DNA of 64,000 bases, taken from assembly GCF_029392895.1 (NCBI RefSeq), contig NZ_CP114200.1, positions 3,875,001 to 3,939,000 on the forward strand. The letters are read 5' to 3'. The stretch is from Streptomyces sp. 71268 (GTDB lineage Bacteria > Actinomycetota > Actinomycetes > Streptomycetales > Streptomycetaceae). How positions within the stretch are numbered: position 1 is the first letter of the stretch; every line of letters begins with the position of its first letter. The translations under genes were made by a program, and so were the position numbers. This document shows, piece after piece, positions 8,331 through 16,829 of the stretch. The notes under the pieces are model-generated. The model saw nothing but the letters and a program-made list of their open reading frames with translations. It was not told where the DNA came from and searched no databases.

Positions 8331-10496
8331 ACGGTGGGCGGGGAGTTCAGGGACGGGATCGCGGAGCGCATCACGCGCTTCGACCGGGCGGGTACCAGGC
8401 GGGCCGACGAGGCGGAAGTGGATCGCCGCCGGGTGCTGGACATGTTCCCGCTGGAGTCGTGGCCACAGTTGCGCCTGGAACAGTACGCGCTGGGCCCCGC
8501 CACCCACCGCACCACGACGTACACCTTCTGCCGCCTCCTTGAGTACGGCACCAGCGCCTTCGGCAGCATCCGCGGCGGTAGTGCGGCCAAGCACATCATC
8601 TTCCAGCACCGGACCGGCGAGTGGCGCGTGGTGCCCGCCGCACTGCGCGCGCTCGGCGTCGAGGAGGCATGGAGGCGGTTGCGCGGGGAGTTCGTGGCCG
8701 CCTTCGAGGCTGCGCGCGAGGGGGCGTACGAGCGCATCGACGAGTTGGAGGCGCTCTCTTACGGACAGGCCCTGACCACCAAGGCGTTGGCGCTCTACTT
8801 CCCCGACGCCTTCCTGCCGATCTTCTCCGCCGCGCACGTGCGGCACTTCACGGAGCTGCTGGGCGGCAGGCCGCGCCAGCACTCCTCGGGCGTCCGGACC
8901 TGGCAGGCCAACCGCGAGCTGCTCACCCTGGTGCGGGCGGTGCCGGAGTTCGACGGTTGGCGCCCGCATGAGGTGATGGCGTACCTGTACGCGTTCCACG
9001 ACCCGCGCCCGCGGGACCGGGTGATCTGGAAGATCGCTCCGGGCAGGGCCGGCAAGCTTTGGGACGACTGCCTGGCCAACGCCCGGATGCGGACTGGCTG
9101 GGACGAAGTCGGCAGCCTGGGTCAGTACGAGAGTGACCTGGAGCTCAAAGAGGCGCTGGACCAGCACTGGCCGCACAGCACCGGCGGCAACCTGCGGCTG
9201 GCCCGGCAGCTGCTCGCCTTCCGCGACCTGGAGCCCGGTGACGTGATCGTCGCCAACCGGGGCAAGTCGGAGGTGCTGGCCGTCGGTACGGTAACCGACG
9301 GCTACTCCTACGCCACCGACGTGCCCCGTTACCGGCACGCGGTGGGCGTGGTCTGGGACACCTCGTACGCCCAACACTTCGACTCGCCGCGGCACGCCTG
9401 GCAGCAGACGTTCGCGAAGGTGCCCGCCCCGTTGTGGCAGGAGATTCGGCGCGGACGCGGCAGCATGGCGGAGGGCGGTGCCGAGCCGACGGCCGGTGCG
9501 GACGTCGAACTGCCCGCCGCCGTGCGCACTGTGCGGGACCTGCTCCAACACAAGGGGCAGGTCATCCTGCAGGGCCCGCCCGGGACGGGCAAGACACGAC
9601 TGGCGCTCAGCGTCGCACTCGCCATCGCCGGGCGGGCAGACCAGATCGACGCCCCGCCGCAGGAGCGCGCCGCGGCGCTGGCCGAGTTGTCGGAGGTGCC
9701 GCCCGGCGCGCCGGCGGCCCGGCTGACCATGGTGACCTTCCATCCTTCCTACGGGTACGAGGACTTCGTGGAAGGGTTCAAGCCGGTGGCCGTGCAGGGC
9801 GCGGCGGGGTTGCACCTGGCCATGACGGATGGGCTGTTCCGACGGGTGTGCGCGGCGGCCCAGGCCGCGCCGGACGAGACCTACCTGATCGTCGTAGACG
9901 AGATCAACCGCGGCGACCTGCCGCGCATCCTCGGCGAGTTGATTACTCTGCTCGAGCTCGACAAGCGCGACTCGATCCCGATCACCTTGCCCACCAGCGG
10001 ACGGCAGCAGACCGTACCAGCGAACGTCCGGATCATCGGCACGATGAATTCGGCCGACCGCAGCGTGGGTCACATCGACTCCGCCATCCGGCGCCGGTTC
10101 GCCTTCGTTGACGTACCCCCGGACCTGGACGTACTCGACGGCGAGGTGGGCGGCCTCGGCCTGGCCAGCCTGCTTGAGGGGCTCAACGACAAGCTCGAGT
10201 CCGCCTTCGGTCCCGACCACATGCTCGGCCAGTCCTACCTGCTCGCCGACGACCAGCCGATCGGCACCGCTGAGCAACTCGCCCACGCCTTCCACCACGA
10301 GATCGTCCCTTTGGTGGCCGACTACTGCCTGGGCCAGCCCGATCTGCTGCGCAGCGTGCTGGGCTCGCTGGTGGACGACCACAGCGGCCGGGTCGTCCAC
10401 ACCAACCCGCAGGATCTGCCCGGAGTGCTGGCCGACGAGTTCGTGGCCGGGCGCGTCGCCGGTGAGGACGACGACACCGTGTCGACCGGAGAGTAG
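8328..10496 (+). CDS. mcrB: McrB-like AAA+ NTPase with EVE-type reader domain
   Basis: A 722-residue motor subunit of an McrBC-type restriction system, which cleaves DNA carrying modified bases. Residues 1 to about 220 are a helical domain common in actinobacterial McrB proteins (LDMFPLESWP, YFPDAFLPIFSAAHVRHF). Residues about 225-360 look like an EVE/PUA-type modified-base reader (WKIAPG, DLEPGDVIVANRGKSEVLAVG). The AAA+ domain has Walker A GPPGTGKTRL, Walker B VVDEINRGDLPRI, the McrB signature MNSADRS (canonical MNTADRS) that in the family favours GTP, and a RRRFAF arginine-finger stretch. I chose the ATG at 8328 because upstream starts fall in the previous gene's terminator. McrC follows four bases downstream. 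Confidence 0.9.
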   Translation: MTVGGEFRDGIAERITRFDRAGTRRADEAEVDRRRVLDMFPLESWPQLRLEQYALGPATHRTTTYTFCRLLEYGTSAFGSIRGGSAAKHIIFQHRTGEWRVVPAALRALGVEEAWRRLRGEFVAAFEAAREGAYERIDELEALSYGQALTTKALALYFPDAFLPIFSAAHVRHFTELLGGRPRQHSSGVRTWQANRELLTLVRAVPEFDGWRPHEVMAYLYAFHDPRPRDRVIWKIAPGRAGKLWDDCLANARMRTGWDEVGSLGQYESDLELKEALDQHWPHSTGGNLRLARQLLAFRDLEPGDVIVANRGKSEVLAVGTVTDGYSYATDVPRYRHAVGVVWDTSYAQHFDSPRHAWQQTFAKVPAPLWQEIRRGRGSMAEGGAEPTAGADVELPAAVRTVRDLLQHKGQVILQGPPGTGKTRLALSVALAIAGRADQIDAPPQERAAALAELSEVPPGAPAARLTMVTFHPSYGYEDFVEGFKPVAVQGAAGLHLAMTDGLFRRVCAAAQAAPDETYLIVVDEINRGDLPRILGELITLLELDKRDSIPITLPTSGRQQTVPANVRIIGTMNSADRSVGHIDSAIRRRFAFVDVPPDLDVLDGEVGGLGLASLLEGLNDKLESAFGPDHMLGQSYLLADDQPIGTAEQLAHAFHHEIVPLVADYCLGQPDLLRSVLGSLVDDHSGRVVHTNPQDLPGVLADEFVAGRVAGEDDDTVSTGE

Positions 10497-10500
10497 AGGC

Positions 10501-11802
10501 GTGCTCCCCTTCGTGGACCGACCCGAGGTGAAGCTGCGGGAACACTCCGCGGTCACCGTCCCTCACGCCAGACTGAGCGACCGCGACCTGAGCGTGCTGG
10601 AGGAAACGAAGGCGGTGCGCGTCATGGACACGCGCGACGGCTACGTACTGCGGACGAATGCAACCACCGGCGTGCTTCAGCTCGACCGGATGCGACTGGT
10701 ACTGCAGCCCAAGTTCACCATCGACGGCAAGCGGCTGATCGACTGGCTCTGTTACGCGCACGGACAACGCGAACCGGTCGACTCGCTCCGCAACTGGCCC
10801 CTGGGCAAGGACGGGTACGCGGGGTTGGTGCCCGCGGCCCTGCTGCACGAGTGCCGGCTCCTGCTCCGCCGGGGCCTACGCCGGGACTATGTGCGCCGCA
10901 GCCGCGTGGACACCGCCCTGCGCGGTCGGCTGGATGTGATGGCCCAGGCCACTCGTCGCTTCGGCGCGATCGACCGCCTCCACCTGCGCACTTTCGAGTA
11001 CGAGGACGGTGGCTGGGAGAACCTGGTGTGCGGGGCCGCGCTGGCCCGCGCGGCGGAGACCTCGACGGACCCGCGCACGACCCAGGCTCTCCTGGACGCC
11101 GCCGGCCAGTTCCCCGCGCTGCCACGCACACGCGACGCGCTACCCCTGCTCGCACGCGGGCAGTACACGCGGCTGAACGACCATTACCGCCCGGCCCACG
11201 CCTGGGCCCGGATGGTGCTGGGCGGCGGCGGGGTACGTGACCTGCTGGACCCGTACGGGTTCGCCGCCAGGAGCCTGCTGCTCAACCTCAACGTACTGTG
11301 GGAGCACGTGGTGCGCCGCATGGCCGCCGACGCGGCGGTGGCCCACGGAGGTCGGTACGCACGGCCGCACGAGGGGTGCATCCACACCAAGCGTGAAGGG
11401 GCCGTCCCCGTGGCCACCGACCAGAGGACGATGGATCCCTTTCGACCCGACGCGCTGCTGGCGTTTCCCCCGTCACCCGACACGGCTGATGTGGCGCGAT
11501 ACCTGGTCGTGGACGCGAAATACAAGGCGTACCAGGACGGCACGGTCAAGCCGAGCGACCGGCATCAACTCCTCACCTACATCGCCGGGTACACCGACCC
11601 CTCGACCCCACTGGCCCTGATCGTCCACCCCGCGCCTGACGGGCCGACGCGTCACCTGTTGCGGATCGAGGGCCCGCGTGGAGTGCTGGGGCGCATCGAG
11701 GTGCTGGGGTTGGACACCCGCACCACACCCGAACAGGCGGCGGGCCCCCTCCGCGCGGCCATCGCCCGGTTCGCCGCCAACCAGCCGCCACCTCTCCCCT
11801 AG
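10501..11802 (+). CDS. mcrC: McrC-like endonuclease subunit
   Basis: A 433-residue partner of the preceding McrB-like NTPase. McrC proteins bind McrB, stimulate its hydrolysis and carry the nuclease. The N-terminal half has the McrC pattern (LVLQPKFTIDGKRLIDWLCYA, RGRLDV), and the C-terminal PD-(D/E)XK site is visible as RPDALLAF followed by VVDAKYKAY near residue 337. The GTG at 10501 starts four bases after the McrB stop; the frame is open upstream but overlaps McrB. Length is usual for the family. The gene converges with the aldo/keto reductase gene, 23 bases apart. With only two genes and no methyltransferase this is a type IV system, aimed at foreign modified DNA. Confidence 0.9.
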   Translation: MLPFVDRPEVKLREHSAVTVPHARLSDRDLSVLEETKAVRVMDTRDGYVLRTNATTGVLQLDRMRLVLQPKFTIDGKRLIDWLCYAHGQREPVDSLRNWPLGKDGYAGLVPAALLHECRLLLRRGLRRDYVRRSRVDTALRGRLDVMAQATRRFGAIDRLHLRTFEYEDGGWENLVCGAALARAAETSTDPRTTQALLDAAGQFPALPRTRDALPLLARGQYTRLNDHYRPAHAWARMVLGGGGVRDLLDPYGFAARSLLLNLNVLWEHVVRRMAADAAVAHGGRYARPHEGCIHTKREGAVPVATDQRTMDPFRPDALLAFPPSPDTADVARYLVVDAKYKAYQDGTVKPSDRHQLLTYIAGYTDPSTPLALIVHPAPDGPTRHLLRIEGPRGVLGRIEVLGLDTRTTPEQAAGPLRAAIARFAANQPPPLP

Positions 11803-11825
11803 CGGCGCGAGTGCCGGCAGGACCG

Positions 11826-12884
11826 CTACTCACCCGCCGCCCGACCCGCCACCGGTCGGCGGCGCTGGGCCGGGTCGGTGAGGGAGGTGGGGCGCCAGAC
11901 GCCGTCGGCGCGGTAGCGGTCGGTGCCGGGCGGGACGATGGCGTCGATGCGGTCAAGGGTCGCGTCGTCCAGGGTGAGATCGGCCCCCGCCAACAGGCTG
12001 TCCAACTGCTCCTGGGTGCGCGGGCCGACGATCACCGAGGTGACGGCCGGGTGGGCCAGCGGGAAGGCGATGGCGAGTTCGGGGAGGGTGCGGCCGAGGT
12101 CGTCGGCGACCTCGACGAGTTGCTCCACCACCTCCAGCTTGGCCGCGTTCTCCGGCAGCGCCGGGTCGAAGCGGGCCGGGTGCAGCGCGGGTCGGCCGCT
12201 GGTCATGTCGATCGGCCGGCCCTTGCGGTACGCGCCGGTCAGGAACCCCGAGGCGAGCGGACTCCAGGTCAGGACGCCCATGCCGTACCGCTGGCAGGTC
12301 GGCAGCACCGAGGTCTCCACGCCACGGGCGAGCAGCGAGTAGGGCGGCTGCTCGGTGCGGAAGCGGGGCAGGGCGCGGCGTTCGGCGACGTGGTGCGCCT
12401 CGGCGATCTCCTCGGCCGGGAAGGTGGAGCAGCCGAACGCGCGTATCTTGCCCTGTCGCACCAGGTCGCCGAGGACGGACAGGGTCTCCTCGATGTCGGT
12501 GTCCGGGTCGGGCCGGTGCACCTGGTAGAGGTCGATCCAGTCGGTGCCGAGCCGGGTGAGGCTCTCCTCGACGGCCCGCGTGATCCAACGCCGCGAGTTG
12601 CCGCTGCGGTTGCGGCCCTCGCCCATCTGGAAGTGCACCTTGGTGGCAAGGACGACGTCGTCGCGGCGGCCCCGCAACGCCTTGCCGACGATGGTCTCGG
12701 ACTCGCCGGCGGAGTACATGTCGGCGGTGTCGACGAAGTTGATCCCGCGATCGAGCGCGGAGTGCACGATCCGCGCGCACGCGGCGTGGTCCGGGTTGCC
12801 CACGGAGCCGAACATCATGGTGCCCAGGCAGTACGTGCTGACGTCGATCCCCGTACGCCCCAACGGGCGGTAGCGCATGTCCAT
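11826..12884 (-). CDS. aldo/keto reductase
   Basis: A 352-residue NADPH-dependent oxidoreductase that reduces aldehydes or ketones. The complete catalytic tetrad is visible: Asp52 and Tyr57 in FVDTADMYSAGE, Lys82 in LATKVH, and His123 in YQVHRPDPD. The barrel continues with KIRAFGCSTFPAEEI and TWSPLASGFLTGAYRKG, and the cofactor end TSVIVGPRTQEQLDS fits the family. The ATG at 12884 gives MDMRYRPLGRTG; the ATG two codons later is equally possible. A TetR regulator gene lies upstream on the same strand, 183 bases away, and may be co-transcribed. The substrate cannot be predicted. Confidence 0.93.
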   Translation of the reverse strand: MDMRYRPLGRTGIDVSTYCLGTMMFGSVGNPDHAACARIVHSALDRGINFVDTADMYSAGESETIVGKALRGRRDDVVLATKVHFQMGEGRNRSGNSRRWITRAVEESLTRLGTDWIDLYQVHRPDPDTDIEETLSVLGDLVRQGKIRAFGCSTFPAEEIAEAHHVAERRALPRFRTEQPPYSLLARGVETSVLPTCQRYGMGVLTWSPLASGFLTGAYRKGRPIDMTSGRPALHPARFDPALPENAAKLEVVEQLVEVADDLGRTLPELAIAFPLAHPAVTSVIVGPRTQEQLDSLLAGADLTLDDATLDRIDAIVPPGTDRYRADGVWRPTSLTDPAQRRRPVAGRAAGE

Positions 12885-13067
12885 GCGCCGGCACGCTATG
12901 CGTTGGAGTGGGCTCTAGGGCAAGGGCTGTGCCGGCGGCGCGGTGGGGGTGTTCACCGGGCGCGGCAGCACGCGAAGCCGCACCGCGGGGCCAGGGGCCG
13001 CGCGAGGGTGCCCCGTGCGGTGGGCGTCCCCGGGCCCCGGCCTTGTGGCACCCCGGCGGGGCGGGCG

Positions 13068-13724
13068 TCAGGCCCGCGCGTAGTCGGCCAGGGCCGGTTC
13101 GAGGAGGGCGAACGCCTGGACGGCCTCGGGCTCCAGGAGGGCCGCGATCTCCGCGTTGTCGCGGCCCGCGAGCGTGAGTTCCTGGATGCGGCGGAACAGG
13201 ACGCGGTGCACGCCGCCGATGAGGGCCGCGGCCGTGCGCGGGGCGATGGCGTCGGGCGCGGCCCCGGTCGCCTCGGCGAGGGCACCGGCCAGGGCCTCCT
13301 CGCGCTGGTCGTGCAGGCCGCGCAGGCAGGCCGTCAGGGCGGGACTCTCGGCGATCATGCGGGTGAAGGCCGGCCCGGCGAAGCCGGCGATCGGGTCCTG
13401 GGCGGCGACGGCGGACAGGAACGCGCGCCGCAGCGCCGCGAGGGCCGACTCGCCGGGTTCGCGGTCCGCGACGCGGCGGGCGAGGGAGGTGACGAACGCG
13501 TCCTGGTGGTCTAGGGCCAGGTCTTCCTTGCGCGGGAAGTAGTTGGTCACGGTCTTCTTGGCGACGCGCGCGGCCTCGGCGATCTCGGCGATGGTCGTGC
13601 GCTCGAAGCCGCGCTCGACGAAGAGTCTGGTCGCGTGGTCGGAGATGGCCTGCCGCGTCTCGCGCTTCTTCGCCTCGCGCAGGCCCGGGGCCGCGCCCTT
13701 CGTCGTGCTCGACTCGATACCCAT
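13068..13724 (-). CDS. TetR-family transcriptional repressor
   Basis: A 218-residue regulator. The N-terminal helix-turn-helix spans about residues 20-66, with TRLFVERGFERTTIAEIAE and ARVAKKTVTNYFPRKEDL, the classic TetR pattern. The rest is helical and variable, as expected for a ligand-binding half. It is divergent from the esterase-lyase fusion gene, and the 207-base gap contains a promoter-like sequence overlain by repeated GTAAGTTT elements. By the usual TetR logic it would repress the fusion gene and itself until it binds a ligand, perhaps a streptogramin-like compound or an ester. The ligand is inference only. Confidence 0.9.
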   Translation of the reverse strand: MGIESSTTKGAAPGLREAKKRETRQAISDHATRLFVERGFERTTIAEIAEAARVAKKTVTNYFPRKEDLALDHQDAFVTSLARRVADREPGESALAALRRAFLSAVAAQDPIAGFAGPAFTRMIAESPALTACLRGLHDQREEALAGALAEATGAAPDAIAPRTAAALIGGVHRVLFRRIQELTLAGRDNAEIAALLEPEAVQAFALLEPALADYARA

Positions 13725-13755
13725 GGGCGAATCTTACCCTCGTTCTATAAATACG

Positions 13756-13803
13756 TTGACATCCCGCATGAGGCGTGCGTAAGTTTACCTCCGTCGTAAG
13801 TTT
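13756..13803 (+). promoter_or_regulatory. promoter with overlapping TetR operator candidate
   Basis: TTGACA at 13756-13761 and TAAGTT at 13780-13785, 18 bases apart, make a fair housekeeping promoter for the esterase-lyase gene. The sequence CGTAAGTTT occurs at 13778-13786 and again at 13795-13803, 17 bases apart. The first copy extends to GTAAGTTTAC, an imperfect palindrome (GTAA..TTAC). The repeats overlap the -10 region, where a repressor would block RNA polymerase. Confidence 0.5.
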
Positions 13804-13931
13804 CACCGGCGGGCCGAGTGCCGCGTAGCCGCGCGTCGCGGACGCCTGCCGGGGCCCCGAGCCACGTCCACGACACACCCAGGCACCACGTCACGCACCA
13901 CGTCACGCACCACACACCCCCGGAGGACTGT

Positions 13932-15827
13932 TTGCTGAACGTCACCGCCATTCCCGCGGCACCCGGCCGAGCACGCGCGGACCGCGAGGGCCCGGACCCG
14001 CTCCGCTCCGGTTCGCTCGTCGCCGGGCCGCTCCCGGCCGACGCCGACGTCCGCGACGCCACGGCGGGCGACGCCGACGGGCACGACACGGACGTACGCG
14101 AGGCAGGCGCGCGCGAACCAGGCGTACGCGAGGCAGGCGTACGCGAGGCAGGCGTACGCGAACCGGGCGTGCGCGGGGACTGGGTGCGGGCGCCCGGTGC
14201 CCGGGGCGGCGCGGTGATCTACGTACACGGTGGCGGGTTCGCGCACAGCAGGCCCGAGGCCGAGCGCGTGCTGGCCTACCGGCTGTCGCGGGCGACCGGG
14301 CGGCCGACGCTGCGCGTCGACTACCGGCTCGCGCCCGCCCACCCCTACCCCGCCGCCCTGCACGACGTGTTGGCCGCCTGGCGGGCGGCGCTGGACGCCG
14401 GCGTGTCCGCCGCCGACATCGCCCTCGTCGGCGAGTCGGCCGGGGCCACCCTCGTGCTGTCCGCGCTGCTGGAGATCGGGCGGACCGGCGGGCCGATGCC
14501 GGGGGCGGCGGTCGCGATCTCGCCGATCACCGACTTCGCTCTGACCGGCGCCTCACTCGACGCGGCCGACGGCCGGGACGTGCTCAGCCGCGCCGTCCTC
14601 ACCGCCGTCACCACCGACTACCTCGCCGGCGCGAGCCCGCGCGAGGCGCCGCAGTCACCGCTGTACGGGGAGTTGCGCGGACTGCCGCCGCTGCTGGTGG
14701 CCGTCGGCACGGACGAGGTGCTCTACGACGACGCCCGCCGCTTCGCCGAGGCGGCCGACGCGGCCGGGGTGTGCGTGCGCCTGGACGCGTACGAGGACAT
14801 GCCGCACGCCTTCCACCTGTCGGAGCCGGGCGAGGTGGTGCTCGACCGGATCGGCCGGTGGCTGGCCGACCCGGTCCGCGCGTACACCGTGAGCGGCCCG
14901 GACGCCGGACCGTACGGGGTGGCGAGCGGGCCGGACGGGGCGCTCTGGTTCACCCTCGTCCACCAGGGCGCCGTCGGGCGCCGGGACGCGGCCGGCCGGG
15001 TCACGACCCACCCCGTCGGCGCGGGCCCGACGGTGATCACGCCGGGGCCGGACGGCGCCCTGTGGTTCACCGAGTACGGGACGCACCGGGTCGGTCGGAT
15101 CGCGGTGGGCGGCGACGCGGGCGACGTGGACGACACGAGTGGCGCGGGTGACACGGGTGACGCGGGTGACGCGGGGGCCCCGGGCGGTGCCGGCGCCGTC
15201 AGTTGGTACGCGCCGCTGACCGCCGACGCCGGCCCGTACGGCATCGCGGCCGGCCCGGACGGGGCGATGTGGTGCACGCTCTCCGCCGTCGACCGCGTCG
15301 CGCGGATCGCCCCGGACGGCACCGTCAGCGAGTACCCGGCGCCCGGCGCGTTCCCGTCCGCCCTCGTCGCGGGCTCCGACGGGGCGCTGTGGTGCACGCT
15401 CAACCAGGGCAACGCGATAGGCCGGATCACCACCGACGGCCGGGGCACCGCCTACCCGCTGCCGACCGACGGCGCGGGCCCGGTCGGCATCACCGCCGGG
15501 CCCGACGGGGCGCTGTGGTTCGTCGAGATCGGGGCCGGGCAGATCGGCCGGATCACTGTGGACGGCACGATCACCGAGTACCCGCTCCCCGACCGCGCGG
15601 CCCGCCCGCACGCCATCACCACGGGCCCCGACGGCGCGCTGTGGTTCACCGAGTGGGGCAGCGGCCGGGTCGGGCGCATCACCACCGACGGCGACATCAC
15701 CGCGTACGACCTGCCGAGCCGCACCAGCGAACCGCACGGCATCACCGCGCACGACGGTGCCGTGTGGTGCGCCCTGGAGACCGGCGCGCTGGCCAGGGTC
15801 GCCCCCGGCCGCCCCGACACCCCGTAA
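13932..15827 (+). CDS. HSL-type esterase fused to streptogramin B lyase (Vgb-like)
   Basis: A 631-residue fusion. Residues about 90-310 are a hormone-sensitive-lipase-type alpha/beta hydrolase: HGGGF (99-103), Ser169 in GESAG, Asp261 in GTDE, His292 in MPHAF. Residues about 317-631 form a seven-bladed propeller of GPDGALWFT repeats like Vgb, which opens the ester ring of type B streptogramins by elimination. The Vgb residues Tyr18, His228, Glu268, His270 and Glu284 (from memory) have counterparts at Tyr328, His560, Glu600, His602 and Glu616, with identical spacing from His228 onward. An acidic Gly/Asp insert sits near residue 395. I chose the TTG at 13932 because GGAGGA lies five bases upstream. 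No signal peptide is seen. Resistance or degradation of a cyclic ester is the likely role. Confidence 0.85.
   Translation: MLNVTAIPAAPGRARADREGPDPLRSGSLVAGPLPADADVRDATAGDADGHDTDVREAGAREPGVREAGVREAGVREPGVRGDWVRAPGARGGAVIYVHGGGFAHSRPEAERVLAYRLSRATGRPTLRVDYRLAPAHPYPAALHDVLAAWRAALDAGVSAADIALVGESAGATLVLSALLEIGRTGGPMPGAAVAISPITDFALTGASLDAADGRDVLSRAVLTAVTTDYLAGASPREAPQSPLYGELRGLPPLLVAVGTDEVLYDDARRFAEAADAAGVCVRLDAYEDMPHAFHLSEPGEVVLDRIGRWLADPVRAYTVSGPDAGPYGVASGPDGALWFTLVHQGAVGRRDAAGRVTTHPVGAGPTVITPGPDGALWFTEYGTHRVGRIAVGGDAGDVDDTSGAGDTGDAGDAGAPGGAGAVSWYAPLTADAGPYGIAAGPDGAMWCTLSAVDRVARIAPDGTVSEYPAPGAFPSALVAGSDGALWCTLNQGNAIGRITTDGRGTAYPLPTDGAGPVGITAGPDGALWFVEIGAGQIGRITVDGTITEYPLPDRAARPHAITTGPDGALWFTEWGSGRVGRITTDGDITAYDLPSRTSEPHGITAHDGAVWCALETGALARVAPGRPDTP
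14094..14168 (+). repeat. five 15-bp coding repeats (VREAG/VREPG)
   Basis: Five consecutive 15-bp units of the type GTACGCGAGGCAGGC encode VREAG-AREPG-VREAG-VREAG-VREPG in the N-terminal part of the esterase-lyase gene. Units three and one are identical; others differ by a few bases. The number of units may vary between strains. Confidence 0.85.
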
Positions 15828-15903
15828 GCCCCACCCTCCCGCCAGTTCAACCCACCCCACCCACTCCAGCCATTCCACCCAGCCCCGTCCGGAAGGAACC
15901 TCC

Positions 15904-16668
15904 TTGCCCCGTACGCCCAACACTTCCCCCGACGCCGCGGCCGCCTTCGACCGCCAGGTGAGCACCCTGGTCGAGCTGGGCTACCCCGCGGCCTCCGGGC
16001 TCGACGTCGAGCGGTTCACCGCCCTCCTCGCCCCGCTGCGTGAGGCCGCCGTGGCCGCCGTGGCGGACACCGCCAACACGGCGGACGCGGTGGACGCGGC
16101 GGACACCACGGACACGACAGGCGCGACGGACGCGACCGATCCGGCGGGTGAGCCCGGGGACGAGGCCGTGACCGGGCGGGTGCCGTTCGTGCTGGTCGTC
16201 ACCCGTGACGTCGTCCCGATCGAGGAGACGATGCCGCGCACCACCCTGCACCGTGGGCGGCTGCCCGGCTTCGTGGACCGCAGCTTCGAGCCCGGCGCCC
16301 TGGAACGGTTCGTCGCCACCGACGAGGTCGCGCTGCCGGGCCACGACGCCTACCTGGTGCTCGACGTCGAACGCGGCGAGGAGTTCTGCGGCGCCGTCCC
16401 CGACGACGCGTTGCGCACCATCGCCGACCGGGGCCGCACCCCGCTCACGATCGAGGAGGGCATCGCCCTGGTCACGCACTTCCCGCGGGTGCTGGTCAAG
16501 AACAAGTGCTTCTCGCTGGGCGGTTCGCGCAGCGGCGACCGCCGGGTCCCGGCCCTGTGGATCAGCCAGAGGGCCCCGAAGCTGGGCTGGTGCTGGCAGG
16601 GCAACCCGCACACCTGGCTGGGCGTGGCGTCGGCGGGCGGGCGACGCGCGGCGGCACCGGCGGCGTGA
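15904..16668 (+). CDS. DUF5701 family protein
   Basis: A 254-residue soluble protein of a family I recall as DUF5701, function unknown. The N-terminal helix (AAAFDRQVSTLVELGYPA) is followed by a Thr/Asp/Ala-rich insert at about residues 55-80, which looks like a recent repeat expansion. The conserved part runs from VPFVLVVTRDVVPIEE through HRGRLPGFVDRSFEPG and CFSLGGSRSGDRRVPALW to GWCWQGNPHTWLG. The TTG at 15904 follows AAGGAAC; no ATG fits the conserved start. It lies 76 bases after the esterase-lyase gene on the same strand and before a strong hairpin, so the two are probably one transcript. No catalytic motif is evident. Confidence 0.8.
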   Translation: MPRTPNTSPDAAAAFDRQVSTLVELGYPAASGLDVERFTALLAPLREAAVAAVADTANTADAVDAADTTDTTGATDATDPAGEPGDEAVTGRVPFVLVVTRDVVPIEETMPRTTLHRGRLPGFVDRSFEPGALERFVATDEVALPGHDAYLVLDVERGEEFCGAVPDDALRTIADRGRTPLTIEEGIALVTHFPRVLVKNKCFSLGGSRSGDRRVPALWISQRAPKLGWCWQGNPHTWLGVASAGGRRAAAPAA

Positions 16669-16672
16669 CCCG

Positions 16673-16702
16673 GCGCCCGGGGCGGTCCCCCGCCCCGGGC
16701 GC
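16673..16702 (+). terminator. strong hairpin after the DUF5701 gene
   Basis: Perfect 13-bp stem, GCGCCCGGGGCGG (16673-16685) with CCGCCCCGGGCGC (16690-16702), and a four-base loop, starting five bases after the stop codon. It closes the esterase-lyase/DUF5701 unit. Confidence 0.88.
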
Positions 16703-16829
16703 GCCCCGCCCACTGGGCCCCGACGGCCGGGGCCGGGCGGCGGATATCCGCCGCTGTTTCGGCCGGGATGCATCCATCGGCCCCCGTACGACGTCCTAGG
16801 CTGTCGCGAGGGCTTGTGGGGGGCTAACC

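Noticed and set aside
6473..8737. Minus-strand open frame of about 750 codons opposite the peptidase gene
   Set aside because: Antisense to a gene with signal peptide and full catalytic triad, and it spans a terminator.
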